From: Glycomyces sp. YM15
Lineage (GTDB): Bacteria > Actinomycetota > Actinomycetes > Mycobacteriales > Micromonosporaceae
DNA length: 64,000 nt
Reading direction: 5' to 3'
NCBI RefSeq assembly: GCF_016918015.1
Contig: NZ_JAERMK010000004.1
Coordinates: 179,215 to 243,214 of the forward strand
In this document: piece after piece, positions 8,078-19,944 of the stretch
How the letters are laid out: each line of letters begins with the position of its first letter
Position numbering within the stretch: the stretch's first letter is position 1
Program-made: the position numbers and the translations under genes
The notes under the pieces: model-generated
What the model saw: the letters and a program-made list of their open reading frames with translations, nothing else
Database searches by the model: none
What the model was told of the DNA's origin: nothing

Positions 8078-10636
8078 ATGAACGATGAGCCAGTCGTCCA
8101 GCCGCCATCGGATGCGAGGCGGCCCAATCCGCGCCGCCGGATGTGGTCGAGCGTCAGGATCCGGACCAAGCTGACGGTCATGCTGCTCGTCCCGGCGCTC
8201 ACCCTCACCGGGATGGTCGTGCTGCGGCTGGTCGAATCGGCGCAGGAGGCCCGGGAAGTCGGGGCCACCGCGAACGCGGTCGAGCTGGCCGGTGACGTGA
8301 GCGACGTGATCGCCGCGATCCAGGCCGAGCGTACGAACGCGGCGATGCTGGTGTACTTCGAGGACACCCAGATGGGGGACTCGGCGACCTTGGTCGCCTC
8401 GTTCGAGGAGCACGAGGCGGCGACCGGGGCGGCGCTCGATGCGCTGACGGCGACGCGGGAGGAGCTCGATCTCGATGAGGAGGACATCGCGCTGCTGGGG
8501 CGGGCCGACACCCCGCTGGAGCGTCTCTCGACGGTCCGGCAGGCCGTCCGGGAAGGGACGGTCGAGGCGGTCCACCTGACGGTGTACAACTCCGTGGTGT
8601 CCCGCCTGACGGCCGTGCTCGACCACGTCGTGGACGACGCGGGCACCGCCGACCTCACCCGGATCGTGCGCACCGCGAGCCTGCTCGCGGGCATCGACGA
8701 GTACTCCGAGCAGCTGCGCCTGCTGATTCTGTCCGCTGAGGACGGCAAGCCGCTGGCCGCGAAGCACCGCATGTTCATGCGGCTGTCCGCGGCCCGCGAG
8801 GAGTCGCTCAACGAGTACCGCCGGATCTTGGCCCAGACCGACCCCGACGCCGCGGTGTTCAAGGTCGGCGGCATCGGCGACGCCGAAGCGCGCCCGGCGA
8901 ACGCGTTCGAGTCGGAGGTCGCCGGTTCGCGTTCGGACGACACTCAGACGGTGGACCACGCCGCCCTCATGCCCGCGTACGACGCCAGGCACGCGGCCAC
9001 GGTCGCACTGGTCGGCGATTCGCTGGACGAGGCGAGATCGCAGGCGGAGGCGATCACCACCGCGGCGCTCCAGCGCCTGGCGATCGAGGGCCTCATCGCC
9101 GTTGTGGCCCTGGCGCTCGCGGTCCTCATCGCGTACGGCATCGGCCGCTCGGTCACGCGCGGTCTGCGGGACCTGTCGGGTTCGGCCCGGCGCATCGCGA
9201 TGGTGGACCTGCCGCAGGCGGTCAAACGGGTCGACCAGCAGCAGGGCCTGGGCGGGCTGAGCCCGTTCGAGTACGCGGCGCGCACGACCCCGCCGCTGCA
9301 GGTGCAGGGTGAGGATGAGCTGAGCGAGGTCGGCGAGGCGTTCAACATCGTGCACCGCGAGGCGATCCGCGTTTCGGCGCAGCAGGCGCTGCTGCGCTTC
9401 CACGTCGGCGCGATCTTCGTGCGGCTGGCCCGGCGCGGCCACTCGCTGACGGGCCGGCTCACCGCCGAACTCGATGAGGCCGAACGCAACGAGCAGGACC
9501 CTGAGCGGCTGCAGCGGCTGTTCCGGCTCGACCACCTGGCGTCGCTGATCGGCCGCGCGAACGACTCCCTGCTCGTCCTCGGCGGTTCGTCGGCGGCGAA
9601 GGTGCGCACCACGGACGCTTCTCTGGACGAGGTGCTGCAGGCGGCGCAGAGCCGCATCGAGTACTACACCCGCATCGAGGCCGCGGCCGACGACGGCGCC
9701 TGGGTCAAGGCCGACATCGTGGATGACGTGGTGCAGCTGCTCGCGGAGTTGATGGACAACGCGACCCGGTATTCGGAGTCCGCGGCCGAGATCACGGCGC
9801 GGGTCCTCACCGGCAAGGTGATCATCCAGGTGCGCGACCACGGTATCGGGATCGAGCCCGAACGCCTGGAGCGCTTCAACGAGCGCCTGCGCCGGGACAC
9901 CCCGGTCGACCTGGAGGCCATGCAGGCCATGGGGTTGACGGTGGTGGGTTTCCTGGCCGGGCGGCACGGCATCGAGGTGGAGCTGCGGCCTTCGATCGGC
10001 GGCGGCGTCGTCGCCGAGGTCGCGATCCCCGGTTCACTGCTCTCGTTCACTCCGCCGCCGCGTGTCGAGCGGCCGCCGGCCAAGCCTGCGGTGATCGCGG
10101 CCCCCGTGCCGCAGCCGCAGCCGCAGCAGGTGCCTGCGCCGCGCCAGCGCGAGAACGCGCCGCTGTTCGCCCAGAACACCGCGCTTCCGCAGGTTCCCGT
10201 GCAGCGCAACCCGGCACAGCAGAACCAGGTGCAGCGGCCCCTTCCTCCCGCGCAGAGAGCGCTGCCGGCGGGCCCGTCCGGCCCCAAGGTGATCGAAGGG
10301 GACACGCGGCCGCTGCCGGTGCTCTCCTCGGCCGCGACGGCGTTCCTCTCCGAAATCCCCGAGATCAAGTTCGACATGACCGTGGTGCACGCCGACCCGT
10401 CCTTGCGGGCGGGCCAGCCGCTGCCACGGCCCGAGTCGGCAGTGCCGTTGAGCGGGCCTAACGGCCTGCCCAAACGGCAGCCGATGTCGAACCTGGTGCC
10501 CGGCGCGATCGCGCCCTCTCCCGGCCAGGAGGGCAAGGCGATCGAACGCAATCCGCGCAGTATTGGGGCGACGTACTCTGCGTATGCCCGCGGCCTCACC
10601 GGCAGTAGGACGCCTCAATCGCAACATGAGAAATGA
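8078..10636 (+). CDS. Conservon sensor-histidine-kinase-like protein with NIT domain (CvnA-type)
   Basis: 852 residues. Transmembrane segment about 32-50, then an extracellular helical region resembling the nitrate/nitrite-sensing (NIT) domain (IQAERTNAAMLVYFED), a second transmembrane segment at about 335-358 (LIAVVALALAVLIAYGIG), a HAMP-like stretch, and a GHKL ATPase: N-box LLAELMDNATRYS, G1 DHGIGIEPE, G2 MGLTVVGFLAGRHG. The DHp region carries RLFRLDHLASLIGR as in CvnA proteins, where His phosphotransfer is uncertain. The C-terminal 190 residues are a Pro/Gln/Arg-rich disordered tail. In Streptomyces conservons CvnA acts with a roadblock protein, a DUF742 protein and a GTPase; here only the roadblock partner follows. 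ATG 8078 follows AAGGAA. Confidence 0.85.
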   Translation: MNDEPVVQPPSDARRPNPRRRMWSSVRIRTKLTVMLLVPALTLTGMVVLRLVESAQEAREVGATANAVELAGDVSDVIAAIQAERTNAAMLVYFEDTQMGDSATLVASFEEHEAATGAALDALTATREELDLDEEDIALLGRADTPLERLSTVRQAVREGTVEAVHLTVYNSVVSRLTAVLDHVVDDAGTADLTRIVRTASLLAGIDEYSEQLRLLILSAEDGKPLAAKHRMFMRLSAAREESLNEYRRILAQTDPDAAVFKVGGIGDAEARPANAFESEVAGSRSDDTQTVDHAALMPAYDARHAATVALVGDSLDEARSQAEAITTAALQRLAIEGLIAVVALALAVLIAYGIGRSVTRGLRDLSGSARRIAMVDLPQAVKRVDQQQGLGGLSPFEYAARTTPPLQVQGEDELSEVGEAFNIVHREAIRVSAQQALLRFHVGAIFVRLARRGHSLTGRLTAELDEAERNEQDPERLQRLFRLDHLASLIGRANDSLLVLGGSSAAKVRTTDASLDEVLQAAQSRIEYYTRIEAAADDGAWVKADIVDDVVQLLAELMDNATRYSESAAEITARVLTGKVIIQVRDHGIGIEPERLERFNERLRRDTPVDLEAMQAMGLTVVGFLAGRHGIEVELRPSIGGGVVAEVAIPGSLLSFTPPPRVERPPAKPAVIAAPVPQPQPQQVPAPRQRENAPLFAQNTALPQVPVQRNPAQQNQVQRPLPPAQRALPAGPSGPKVIEGDTRPLPVLSSAATAFLSEIPEIKFDMTVVHADPSLRAGQPLPRPESAVPLSGPNGLPKRQPMSNLVPGAIAPSPGQEGKAIERNPRSIGATYSAYARGLTGSRTPQSQHEK

Positions 10637-10650
10637 CCCGAGGATCGACC

Positions 10651-11061
10651 ATGACCACTAGCGCTCAACTGGATTTCCTACTCAACGACTTCGTCGGCCG
10701 GGTGCCGCACGTGACGCACGTGCTCGCGGTGGCGGCGGACGGGCTGCTCATCGCGTCGAACAACTCGCTGCCGCGCGACGAGGCGGAGCGCCTGTCGGCG
10801 ATCGCCTCCGGTCTGACGAGTCTGCTGGCAGGCGCCGCGCGTTCGTTGCAGGCGGACCCGGTGATCAGCAACCTGACGGAGATGAACGGCGGCTTCATGT
10901 TCTCGATGTCGGTCTCCAGCGGCGCGAGTCTCCTCGCCCTCGCCGGGCTGCATTGCGACATCGGCCAGGTGGGCCACGAACTGGCGAACCTCATCAACCA
11001 GGTCGGCCCGGCCCTCACTCCGGCGGCCCGCCAGGTCGCCGCCGCCCAGTACCGCCAGTAG
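10651..11061 (+). CDS. Roadblock/LC7-domain protein (CvnB-type)
   Basis: 136 residues forming one roadblock/LC7 domain (MTTSAQLDFLLNDFVGRV, HVLAVAADGLLIASNNSLPR, ASGLTSLLAGAARSL, GGFMFSMSVSSGASLLALAG). In conservons this protein bridges the kinase-like CvnA and the Ras-like GTPase CvnD at the membrane. It lies 14 bp after the kinase gene. ATG 10651 is chosen over the in-frame ATG at 10633, which overlaps the kinase stop, because family members begin near MTT-AQL. The usual cvnC and cvnD do not follow; instead a strong terminator is present and the frame of an HNH protein runs antisense through this gene. Confidence 0.88.
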   Translation: MTTSAQLDFLLNDFVGRVPHVTHVLAVAADGLLIASNNSLPRDEAERLSAIASGLTSLLAGAARSLQADPVISNLTEMNGGFMFSMSVSSGASLLALAGLHCDIGQVGHELANLINQVGPALTPAARQVAAAQYRQ

Positions 11062-13064
11062 ACATACGACACGCGATGAGAGGCCGGGCCCCTGACATGG
11101 TCCCGGCCTCTCTTTGCGCCGGTGTGGGGCTCGTGCCGGTGACGCGGGGTCCGATGCGGCGGGGCAGGTTGGGCGGCTTGCTGGTCGGTCGTTGTCGCGG
11201 TCAGAGCGGGCGGCGACGAGCGGTGGCTGGAGGGGCCGGGCGGACTCGGCGGTCTTCCGGTCCGCTGGGGTGCTGCGCCTGCTCGGAGCTTGGAGGGCAC
11301 GGGGAAAGGCCCGGACCGCAGGGGTCCAGGCCTGAGCGCCTTCGATGGTTCGGCCCTGTCTCTTGCCACCTGGGCCTTGGTGTGCTGCGCTGCTTGCTTT
11401 CCCCGCCGGGATTGCCGCCCCGGCAGGCTGCCTAAGAAGGGAATCAGGTCCTCTGCGGAGCCCCTTTCGCCGTAGCAAGGTGGCGGATCGGTGACCGGAG
11501 TTTCGCGGATCTTGAGTGGTTCGTCATCTTCAAAGCGGAGAGCCTTGGGTTGGTAGCCACGGCGGTTGATGCCGTGTTCGAAGTAGCCGCGGGCCTCGTC
11601 GACCTGTTCGGCGATCCATTCGAGGGCGGGCGTCATCGCCTCGGACCACTCGAAGGGGAACAGGCCGGTGGGGAAGAGATCCTTCTCGTCGCCCTGGACC
11701 ATGGCCTCCATGTCGGCGTCGCTGCGCCAGTCGGAGCACCCGCATTCGCCTGCGGCATCAGCAGGGGCGGTCGGGTCGATGAGGCCGTCGGCGCTCTGAC
11801 CGCAACGGGTGGAGGCCCCGCGGGAGCAGCCGTCCTCGTGGTGGACGATCAATGCCCGGCCGGGGCCGGTCTTGGTCACGGTCCAGCCGGCGGTGTGGAT
11901 GCGGCCATGATGGAAACGGCACAGCAGGATCAGGTTGTCCGCATCGGTGGAGCCCTGGTCGGCCCAGTGGACGATGTGGTGGGCCTCGGTCCACGCGACC
12001 GGGCGGTCGCAGCCTTCCCAGGCGCAACCTTCCGGTTGCTCGAGCTCCAGTTTGCGGCGGAGGGCCGCGTTGGGCAGGCGCAGGGCCCGACCGAGTTCGA
12101 CCGCTTCGCCGGTGGCGTAGTTGAACACGGAGGGGAACACGACGGCTTCGCAGGCCAGGAGCCGGGCCCGGGCGAGGCTGATCGGCTGGCCTTCCAGGAG
12201 GGGGAGGCGGCCGGTGTCCCTGCCTTGCAGGGTCTCGATGTCCACTACGAGATCGAGAGTGGCGGTGTGGCCGTGCCGGGTCGCCGCCTGCGGGGAGGCC
12301 CCGTAGCCGGCGAGGAGCTGGTGAAGGGCCTCGGCGTTTCGGGTCGCCTGGGGCGGCAGCACCCCGTAGGCGTCGACCTCGTCCTGGCGGGGCGGGGGGA
12401 CGGCGGTCTTCAAGTACTTGTCGAGCAGCATGCCCGTGGTGGAGGAGAGCACTCCCGAGAGCGTCCACATGCCGCCGTCGAGGTCCTCGGTCAGGTCCAG
12501 GCGCTGCAGAGACGCTTCACCGAGCGAGTCGAGGAGTTCGGCGTCCTCGGCGAGATTCGCGTGGAGTTCTTCCAAGTGCCGCTTCAGCGTCTTGAAGGAG
12601 GCGTGGGCGGCGTATTCGGCGACCAGGGCTTCGGGGGTCGCGCAGAGGGTCTCGGCGTCGAAGGGGGAAGGTGCCGGCGCGTTGAAGGGAGTGCGGGCGA
12701 ACAGGGCCGCCGCCGTGGTCCGGTTCAACTGGTTCATGGCGTAGGCGACCTGGTCGATCCGCGCAGACCCAGACAAGGCCGCCTCGGACAGGACACTGAA
12801 CTTCTTCGCGAGCTTGGCGATCGAGACGATGTTCCCTGCGGTTTGGAACGGGAAGTCGAAGTGGGAGAGCAGCCAGTCACGTTGGGCCGAGAAGCCATCC
12901 ACGTCACGGTGGATGTTGGCTTCGAAGGCGTCCATCACGATCCGCAGTGCCGTCGCGTTGTGGGCGTTGATCACCGCCGCGGTGTCATCGAGGAGCATCC
13001 GAGTGGCCAGGGCTCGCCCGCGCTGCTCTTCACGCGCCTCAGGAGTGGTGTTGCATCGGGCCAC
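10665..13064 (-). CDS. DUF222 / HNH endonuclease-domain protein with read-through C-terminus
   Basis: The first roughly 520 codons (13064 to about 11500) are a typical actinobacterial DUF222-HNH protein: helical DUF222 region, then CAWEGCDRPVAW, TEAHHIVHWADQGS, TDADNLILLCRFHHGRIH, a Cys/His HNH fold able to bind metal and cut DNA. Many such genes lie in REP13E12-like repeats. Start is GTG 13064 with a perfect AGGAGGTGAG nine bases upstream. The frame does not stop where relatives normally do. It runs on through Pro/Arg/Ser-rich, non-coding-looking sequence, across the cvnAB terminator and antisense through almost the whole roadblock gene to 10665. A lost stop or frameshift near 11.3-11.5 kb is likely, so residues beyond about 560 should be distrusted. 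Confidence 0.7.
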   Translation of the reverse strand: MARCNTTPEAREEQRGRALATRMLLDDTAAVINAHNATALRIVMDAFEANIHRDVDGFSAQRDWLLSHFDFPFQTAGNIVSIAKLAKKFSVLSEAALSGSARIDQVAYAMNQLNRTTAAALFARTPFNAPAPSPFDAETLCATPEALVAEYAAHASFKTLKRHLEELHANLAEDAELLDSLGEASLQRLDLTEDLDGGMWTLSGVLSSTTGMLLDKYLKTAVPPPRQDEVDAYGVLPPQATRNAEALHQLLAGYGASPQAATRHGHTATLDLVVDIETLQGRDTGRLPLLEGQPISLARARLLACEAVVFPSVFNYATGEAVELGRALRLPNAALRRKLELEQPEGCAWEGCDRPVAWTEAHHIVHWADQGSTDADNLILLCRFHHGRIHTAGWTVTKTGPGRALIVHHEDGCSRGASTRCGQSADGLIDPTAPADAAGECGCSDWRSDADMEAMVQGDEKDLFPTGLFPFEWSEAMTPALEWIAEQVDEARGYFEHGINRRGYQPKALRFEDDEPLKIRETPVTDPPPCYGERGSAEDLIPFLGSLPGRQSRRGKQAAQHTKAQVARDRAEPSKALRPGPLRSGPFPVPSKLRAGAAPQRTGRPPSPPGPSSHRSSPPALTATTTDQQAAQPAPPHRTPRHRHEPHTGAKRGRDHVRGPASHRVSYVYWRYWAAATWRAAGVRAGPTWLMRFASSWPTWPMSQCSPARARRLAPLETDIENMKPPFISVRLLITGSACNERAAPASRLVRPEAIADRRSASSRGSELFDAMSSPSAATASTCVTCGTRPTKSLSRKSS
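11078..11115 (+). terminator. Terminator after the conservon pair
   Basis: A perfect 11-bp stem GAGAGGCCGGG (11078-11088) / CCCGGCCTCTC (11102-11112) with a 13-nt loop, followed by TTT. It is 16 bp past the roadblock stop, showing the operon ends after two genes. Confidence 0.8.
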
Positions 13065-13325
13065 TGGATCTCACCTCCTCGCTGATCCTCGAATACCTGT
13101 CTTGTTTTAGACTTCTTGTACTAGATCAATCATGACACGGCAATGCTCCCATTGCATCACTCGATAGGGTGAATATTCCATTGAGGAGTATCGATGCGTC
13201 ACCTCGGTCGAACTGGGCCGCAACCGAACTCGGCATCTCCGCCGCCACCAGCCCGCGCCATCCGCACACCTCTTCATCGCCGCCGCCTGAACCGCATGCA
13301 AGACGGCGCGGGCATGCACGGCGAA

Positions 13326-13354
13326 GGCCGGGAACCGCGGTGCGGTTCCCGGCC
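13326..13354 (-). terminator. ilvBNC terminator
   Basis: A perfect 13-bp stem GGCCGGGAACCGC / GCGGTTCCCGGCC with a 3-nt loop, 18 bp past the ilvC stop. It nearly duplicates the hairpin at 2691-2719. The remaining 13065-13325 interval carries the AT-rich promoter region of the HNH gene (around 13090-13140) and no gene that I can see. Confidence 0.8.
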
Positions 13355-13372
13355 TCTTACGACACTCGCTGC

Positions 13373-14398
<1,026 letters not shown>

Positions 14399-14401
14399 TT
14401 A

Positions 14402-14922
14402 CTAGCTGTTCGGAGAGACGTAGCGAGACAGCGACGCCATCGACTTGGCGCCGCGCCCGAGCGCGACGGTCCCCGACTGGACGAGCTCCTTGATCCCGAA
14501 CGGCTCGAGGACTTCCAGGAACGCCTCGATCTTGTCGGAGTTCCCGGTGACCTCGAAGGTGACCGTGTCGGGTGTGACGTCGACCGAGCGGGCTTTGAAC
14601 AGCTCGGCGGCGGCGATCACCTGGCCGCGGGTGGCGGCGTCGGCGCGGACCTTCACCAGCAGCAGTTCGCGCTGCACGGAGGAGCCCGCTTCCAGTTCCA
14701 CGATCTTCAGGACGTGGATGAGCTTGTTGAGCTGCTTGGTGACCTGCTCCAGCGAGCCCGCCTCGACGTCCACCACGATGGTGATGCGGCTGACGCCGGG
14801 GTGCTCGGTCTCGCCGACGGCGAGGGAGTCGATGTTGAAGCCGCGCCTGGAGAACAGGGCGGCGACGCGGGCGAGGACGCCCGGCTTGTTCTCGACCAGG
14901 ACGGAAAGGGTGTGGGTACTCA

Positions 14923-14923
<1 letters not shown>
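14402..14923 (-). CDS. ilvN: Acetolactate synthase small (regulatory) subunit
   Basis: 173 residues. N-terminal ACT domain (HTLSVLVENKPGVLARVAAL, FSRRGFNIDSLAVGETEHPG, SRITIVVDV) and a C-terminal regulatory half (FEVTGNSDKIEAFLEVLEPF). It binds valine and activates the large subunit. The start is the ATG at 14923-14921, which overlaps the ilvB stop (TGATG), indicating coupled translation; the longer open frame upstream is the antisense-free tail of ilvB read in another phase. Length and domain order match the family. Confidence 0.95.
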
Positions 14924-16782
<1,859 letters not shown>

Positions 16783-16841
16783 GTCCTTCGTCCAATAGGG
16801 AGATGTGGCTGGTTCGACATGTGGCGTCGTTCCCCGGGCAG

Positions 16842-16875
16842 AAAAAATCGCCCGCGTGCTAGACGCACGGGGCGA
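16842..16875 (-). terminator. ilvB attenuator terminator
   Basis: On the minus strand, TCGCCCCGTGC pairs with GCACGCGGGCGA (one bulge) around a 5-nt loop and is followed at once by six T residues (16847-16842). It lies between the leader peptide and ilvB, so it can stop transcription before the structural genes. It is one of few hairpins in this window with a true T-run. Confidence 0.85.
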
Positions 16876-16902
16876 GCGCACCGTCGGAGAACGACGGTGC
16901 GC
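16876..16902 (-). promoter_or_regulatory. Attenuator pause/anti-terminator hairpin
   Basis: A perfect 11-bp stem GCGCACCGTCG / CGACGGTGCGC with a 5-nt loop directly overlaps the leader-peptide stop codon (16904-16902) and abuts the terminator. A ribosome stalled on the Leu/Val/Ile codons or sitting on the stop would decide which RNA structure forms. The exact alternative pairing cannot be derived without folding. Confidence 0.7.
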
Positions 16903-16976
16903 TAGATAAGTACTACGACGAGCGGCCGCGCGGCGGGCGCGGTCGCGATGCTCTGGTCGTAGTTCTGCTTCGGCAC
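16902..16976 (-). CDS. ilvL: ilvB leader peptide (24 residues, attenuation)
   Basis: GTG at 16976 opens a 24-codon frame beginning [10 protein letters not shown] and ending ARPLVVVLI before TAG (16904-16902). The last six sense codons are Leu-Val-Val-Val-Leu-Ile, and rare-looking GTA GTA CTT codons are used in an otherwise GC3-rich genome. This is what a branched-chain amino-acid attenuator needs. Corynebacterium ilvBNC has a comparable short peptide with three Val codons. The predicted transcription start, 7-8 bases after the -10 element, coincides with the GTG, so the peptide is probably read from a leaderless transcript. The GGGGAG just before it would be too close to act as a ribosome site. 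Confidence 0.8.
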   Translation of the reverse strand: MPKQNYDQSIATAPAARPLVVVLI

Positions 16977-16983
16977 GCTCCCC

Positions 16984-17012
16984 AGGATGCCTGATTCCGG
17001 CCCGTGAGTCAA
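16984..17012 (-). promoter_or_regulatory. ilvBNC promoter
   Basis: Minus-strand -35 TTGACT (17012-17007), 17-bp spacer, -10 CATCCT (16989-16984). Seven bases later comes the GTG of the leader peptide. The TGA inside TTGACT is the stop codon of the upstream GGDEF-EAL gene, so the two units share bases. Confidence 0.7.
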
Positions 17013-19780
17013 CTTTTCTCAGACTTCGGGACGTCGTTCGGCGTGTCGCCGGTCTGCGGGGCCTCGGCCGCATCGTCCGGGACGGTCACCGGCGCGACCG
17101 GCTCGGCGGGCGCACTCTGCGCCGGGAGCGCCGGCGGCAGGGACTTCGGGTCGTCGGCGAGCCAGCGCGTCAGGTCGTCCGGTTCCATCGGTTTGGCGAG
17201 CAGGTAGCCCTGGACGAGCGGCGCTTCGGCGGCGATCATGGCGTTGAGCTGCGTGTCGGTCTCGACGCCTTCGGCGATGACCTCCATGCCGAGGAGGCGC
17301 CCGAGTTCGACGGTGACGGCGGCGAGCGGGCCGACGCCGCCGTCGTCCTTGGCGACGAGGTCGCGGTCGATCTTGAGGATGTCGACCGGGAGCCGGTCGA
17401 GTTGGCCGAGCGAGGAGTAGCCGGATCCGAAGTCGTCCAGGGCGATCCGCACGCCCGCGCCGCGGAGGGCGCTGAGCTGGGCGACGAGCGTGTTCATCTG
17501 GTGGGAGAAGTCGTGCTCGGTCACTTCGAGGACGAGGCGGCGGGCCGGGACGCCCGCGGCGATGAGCGCGGTGTTCACTTCGGTGGCGAACAGGTGCGTG
17601 TGGAGTTCCTTGACGGAGACGTTCACGGAGATCCAGGCTTTGATCCCGGCGGCGGCCCAGGTGGCGAGCTGCTCGGCGGCGCGGTTGACGGTCCAGACCG
17701 CGAGGTCCTGGGTGAGACCGGACTCGGTGGCGGCGGGGATGAACTCGCCGGGGCTGACGTGGCCGAGCCGGGGGTGGTGCCAGCGCATGAGGGCTTCGGC
17801 GCCGACGATGGAGCGGTCGGCGGTGGCGAACACGGGCTGGTAGACCAGGCGGAGCTCGTCGCGGCGGATGGCGCCGCGCAGTTCCTGGGTGAGCTCGTTC
17901 CTGCGGCGCACCTTGCGGTCGAATTCGGCGTCGTAGGTGGCGTAGCGGTTCTTCCCGGCCTGTTTCGCGGCGCGCAGGGCGAGGTCGGCGTTGCGCAGGA
18001 GGATCTCGGGGTCGCCGAGGCCTTCGGCGGCGGTGGCGATGCCGACGGAGCCGGTGGTGAAGACGGTGGACTCGTCGTGGAAGTCGTAGGGCTCGCCGAG
18101 GCGGGCGACGAGGGCTTTGCCGGTGGCGACGGCTTCGGACCAGCTGGCGCGCAGCAGGATCGCGAATTCGTCGCCGCCGAGGCGGGCGCCGACGTCGGTG
18201 GGGCGCAGGAGTTCCTTGATGCGCCTGGAGACTTCGACGAGGAGTTCGTCGCCGAAGTCGTGGCCGCGGGTGTCGTTGACGTTCTTGAAGCCGTCGAGGT
18301 CGAGCAGGAGCAGTGCGGTCTGGTGCTCTTCGGCGCTCACGCCGTCTTCGAGGCTCTGGAGGAGCGCGCGGCGGTTCGCGAGGCCCGTGAGCGGGTCGGT
18401 GTAGGCCATGCGGGCGAGTTCGGTCTCGAGGCTGCGGCGGGCGCCGACGTCCTCGACGCGGGCGACCAGGCCCCGTACTTGGGGTTTGCCGCGGAGGTCC
18501 GTCACGACGGTCTCGGTGTGCCGCCAGCGCCGGGCGGAGTCGCGCACGCGGACGTTGAGGGAGACGTGGCGGGTGTGGCTGATGCCGTCGAGGAGGGCGC
18601 GGAGGTCCTCTTCGGCGCCGCGGCGGTCGTCGATGTGGACGAGGTCGAGGAAGGACGCGCCGACGCAGCTGCCGGATTCGGTGGCGGGCCGCCAGGCGGA
18701 GTCCTCGGGGTGCCAGGTGACGGTGAGGTCGGGGTCGAGGACGAGGACGGTGTCGGAGGCGACTCCCACGATGGCGGAGAGCTTGCGCTGGCGGGCGGCG
18801 GCTTCGCCGGTGACGCGGCGGACGTCGAAGTAGGTGAGGACGAGGCGGGCGGCGAGCGCTCCGGCGGCGGCGAGGGCGAGGAGCGCGGCGTCGAGCGGGA
18901 GGGCGCCTGCGTGGGCGCCGTTGAACAGCACTGCGGCGGCGGCGAGTCCGGCGGCGCCGCCCATGACGGTGTAGTGGACGCCGGGGTAGTTCGGTTTGTC
19001 GACGGGGGCGGGTTTCTGGGTGCGGGCGAGGTAGGTGACGCCGAGGAGGGCGGCGCAGGTGGCGACCCAGGCGACGGACCACCAGAGGACGCGTTCGTCG
19101 GGGCGGTTCCACTGCCAGGTGATGAAGGTGGCCATGGCGGTGAGGTGGACGGCGAAGACGGCCATGTACGCGAGGGCGTGGCGGCGGCGCCACCGCTGGA
19201 TGCGGAAGGTGGTGGTGAAGCCGACGCCGAGCATGATGACCCCCATCATCGCGGGGATGACGATGGCGAGGTCGCCGTCGGCGAGGTGGCCGCGGTACTG
19301 CTGGAAGAGCGGTCTGAAGGCGAGGAGCCAGAGGGCGAAGAGGAAGCAGAGGCCGACGAATGCGCCGTCGACGAGGCGGCGCTGGACGGCTTGGGGGTCC
19401 CAGCCGTTGTCCGGGAGCCGGAGCAGGGCGAGGGACCAGATGACGACGGCGGTGCTGAAGCCGAGGCCCGCGGTGACGGAGGCGGCGCCGCCGGGGAGCC
19501 AGCAGGAGGCGGCGATCGCGGCGGCGATGGTCTGGATGCCCGCGGCGAGGAGCTGGTAGGTGACGCGGCGGCCTGGTGCGATGCGTCCGGCGGCGCGCCA
19601 CATGAGGAGTCCGGCGCAGGCGGCGCCGATGCCGCCGAGGACGGCGGCGGAGGCGGGGTCGATGCGCGGGAAGGCCGAGTGCGCGCCTACGACGATGACG
19701 GCGGTGAGGACGGAGCACCACACTGCGGCGGTCGCGATCCATGACAGCAGCTGCCGCACGCGGCGGGGGGTTGGCGCCAT
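17009..19780 (-). CDS. Membrane PAS-GGDEF-EAL cyclic-di-GMP signalling protein
   Basis: 923 residues. About eight N-terminal membrane segments (to roughly 325), a PAS-like domain (about 345-465), GGDEF (about 470-630) and EAL (about 640-890). The GGDEF motif [10 protein letters not shown] is intact and preceded by the inhibitory RxxD site (RPTD, five residues upstream). The EAL domain keeps [43 protein letters not shown] and QGYLLAKP, so both synthesis and breakdown of c-di-GMP are possible. The layout resembles the Streptomyces RmdA/RmdB type. ATG 19780 is preferred to TTG 19792; no clear ribosome site supports either. It sits directly upstream of the ilv promoter, but no functional link is evident. 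Confidence 0.88.
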   Translation of the reverse strand: MAPTPRRVRQLLSWIATAAVWCSVLTAVIVVGAHSAFPRIDPASAAVLGGIGAACAGLLMWRAAGRIAPGRRVTYQLLAAGIQTIAAAIAASCWLPGGAASVTAGLGFSTAVVIWSLALLRLPDNGWDPQAVQRRLVDGAFVGLCFLFALWLLAFRPLFQQYRGHLADGDLAIVIPAMMGVIMLGVGFTTTFRIQRWRRRHALAYMAVFAVHLTAMATFITWQWNRPDERVLWWSVAWVATCAALLGVTYLARTQKPAPVDKPNYPGVHYTVMGGAAGLAAAAVLFNGAHAGALPLDAALLALAAAGALAARLVLTYFDVRRVTGEAAARQRKLSAIVGVASDTVLVLDPDLTVTWHPEDSAWRPATESGSCVGASFLDLVHIDDRRGAEEDLRALLDGISHTRHVSLNVRVRDSARRWRHTETVVTDLRGKPQVRGLVARVEDVGARRSLETELARMAYTDPLTGLANRRALLQSLEDGVSAEEHQTALLLLDLDGFKNVNDTRGHDFGDELLVEVSRRIKELLRPTDVGARLGGDEFAILLRASWSEAVATGKALVARLGEPYDFHDESTVFTTGSVGIATAAEGLGDPEILLRNADLALRAAKQAGKNRYATYDAEFDRKVRRRNELTQELRGAIRRDELRLVYQPVFATADRSIVGAEALMRWHHPRLGHVSPGEFIPAATESGLTQDLAVWTVNRAAEQLATWAAAGIKAWISVNVSVKELHTHLFATEVNTALIAAGVPARRLVLEVTEHDFSHQMNTLVAQLSALRGAGVRIALDDFGSGYSSLGQLDRLPVDILKIDRDLVAKDDGGVGPLAAVTVELGRLLGMEVIAEGVETDTQLNAMIAAEAPLVQGYLLAKPMEPDDLTRWLADDPKSLPPALPAQSAPAEPVAPVTVPDDAAEAPQTGDTPNDVPKSEKS

Positions 19781-19944
19781 CCACTGACCCAATCGTAGGA
19801 AACTTCGTGCTTAACAGGATGCCGCATCCTCGTACCGATGCGTATCGGGCCCTCCGCAAGTGCGGGCGGGGGTGCCGCGTGGGCCTGCGGGAGTCCGACT
19901 TCGCCGGGATCGCGGCTTACGGAGCCTTGCGGCCCGCGAGCGGG

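Noticed and set aside
16784..17073. A 97-codon N-terminal extension of IlvB
   Set aside because: It spans the attenuator hairpins, leader peptide and promoter and encodes Arg/Ser/Pro-rich sequence with no family match.
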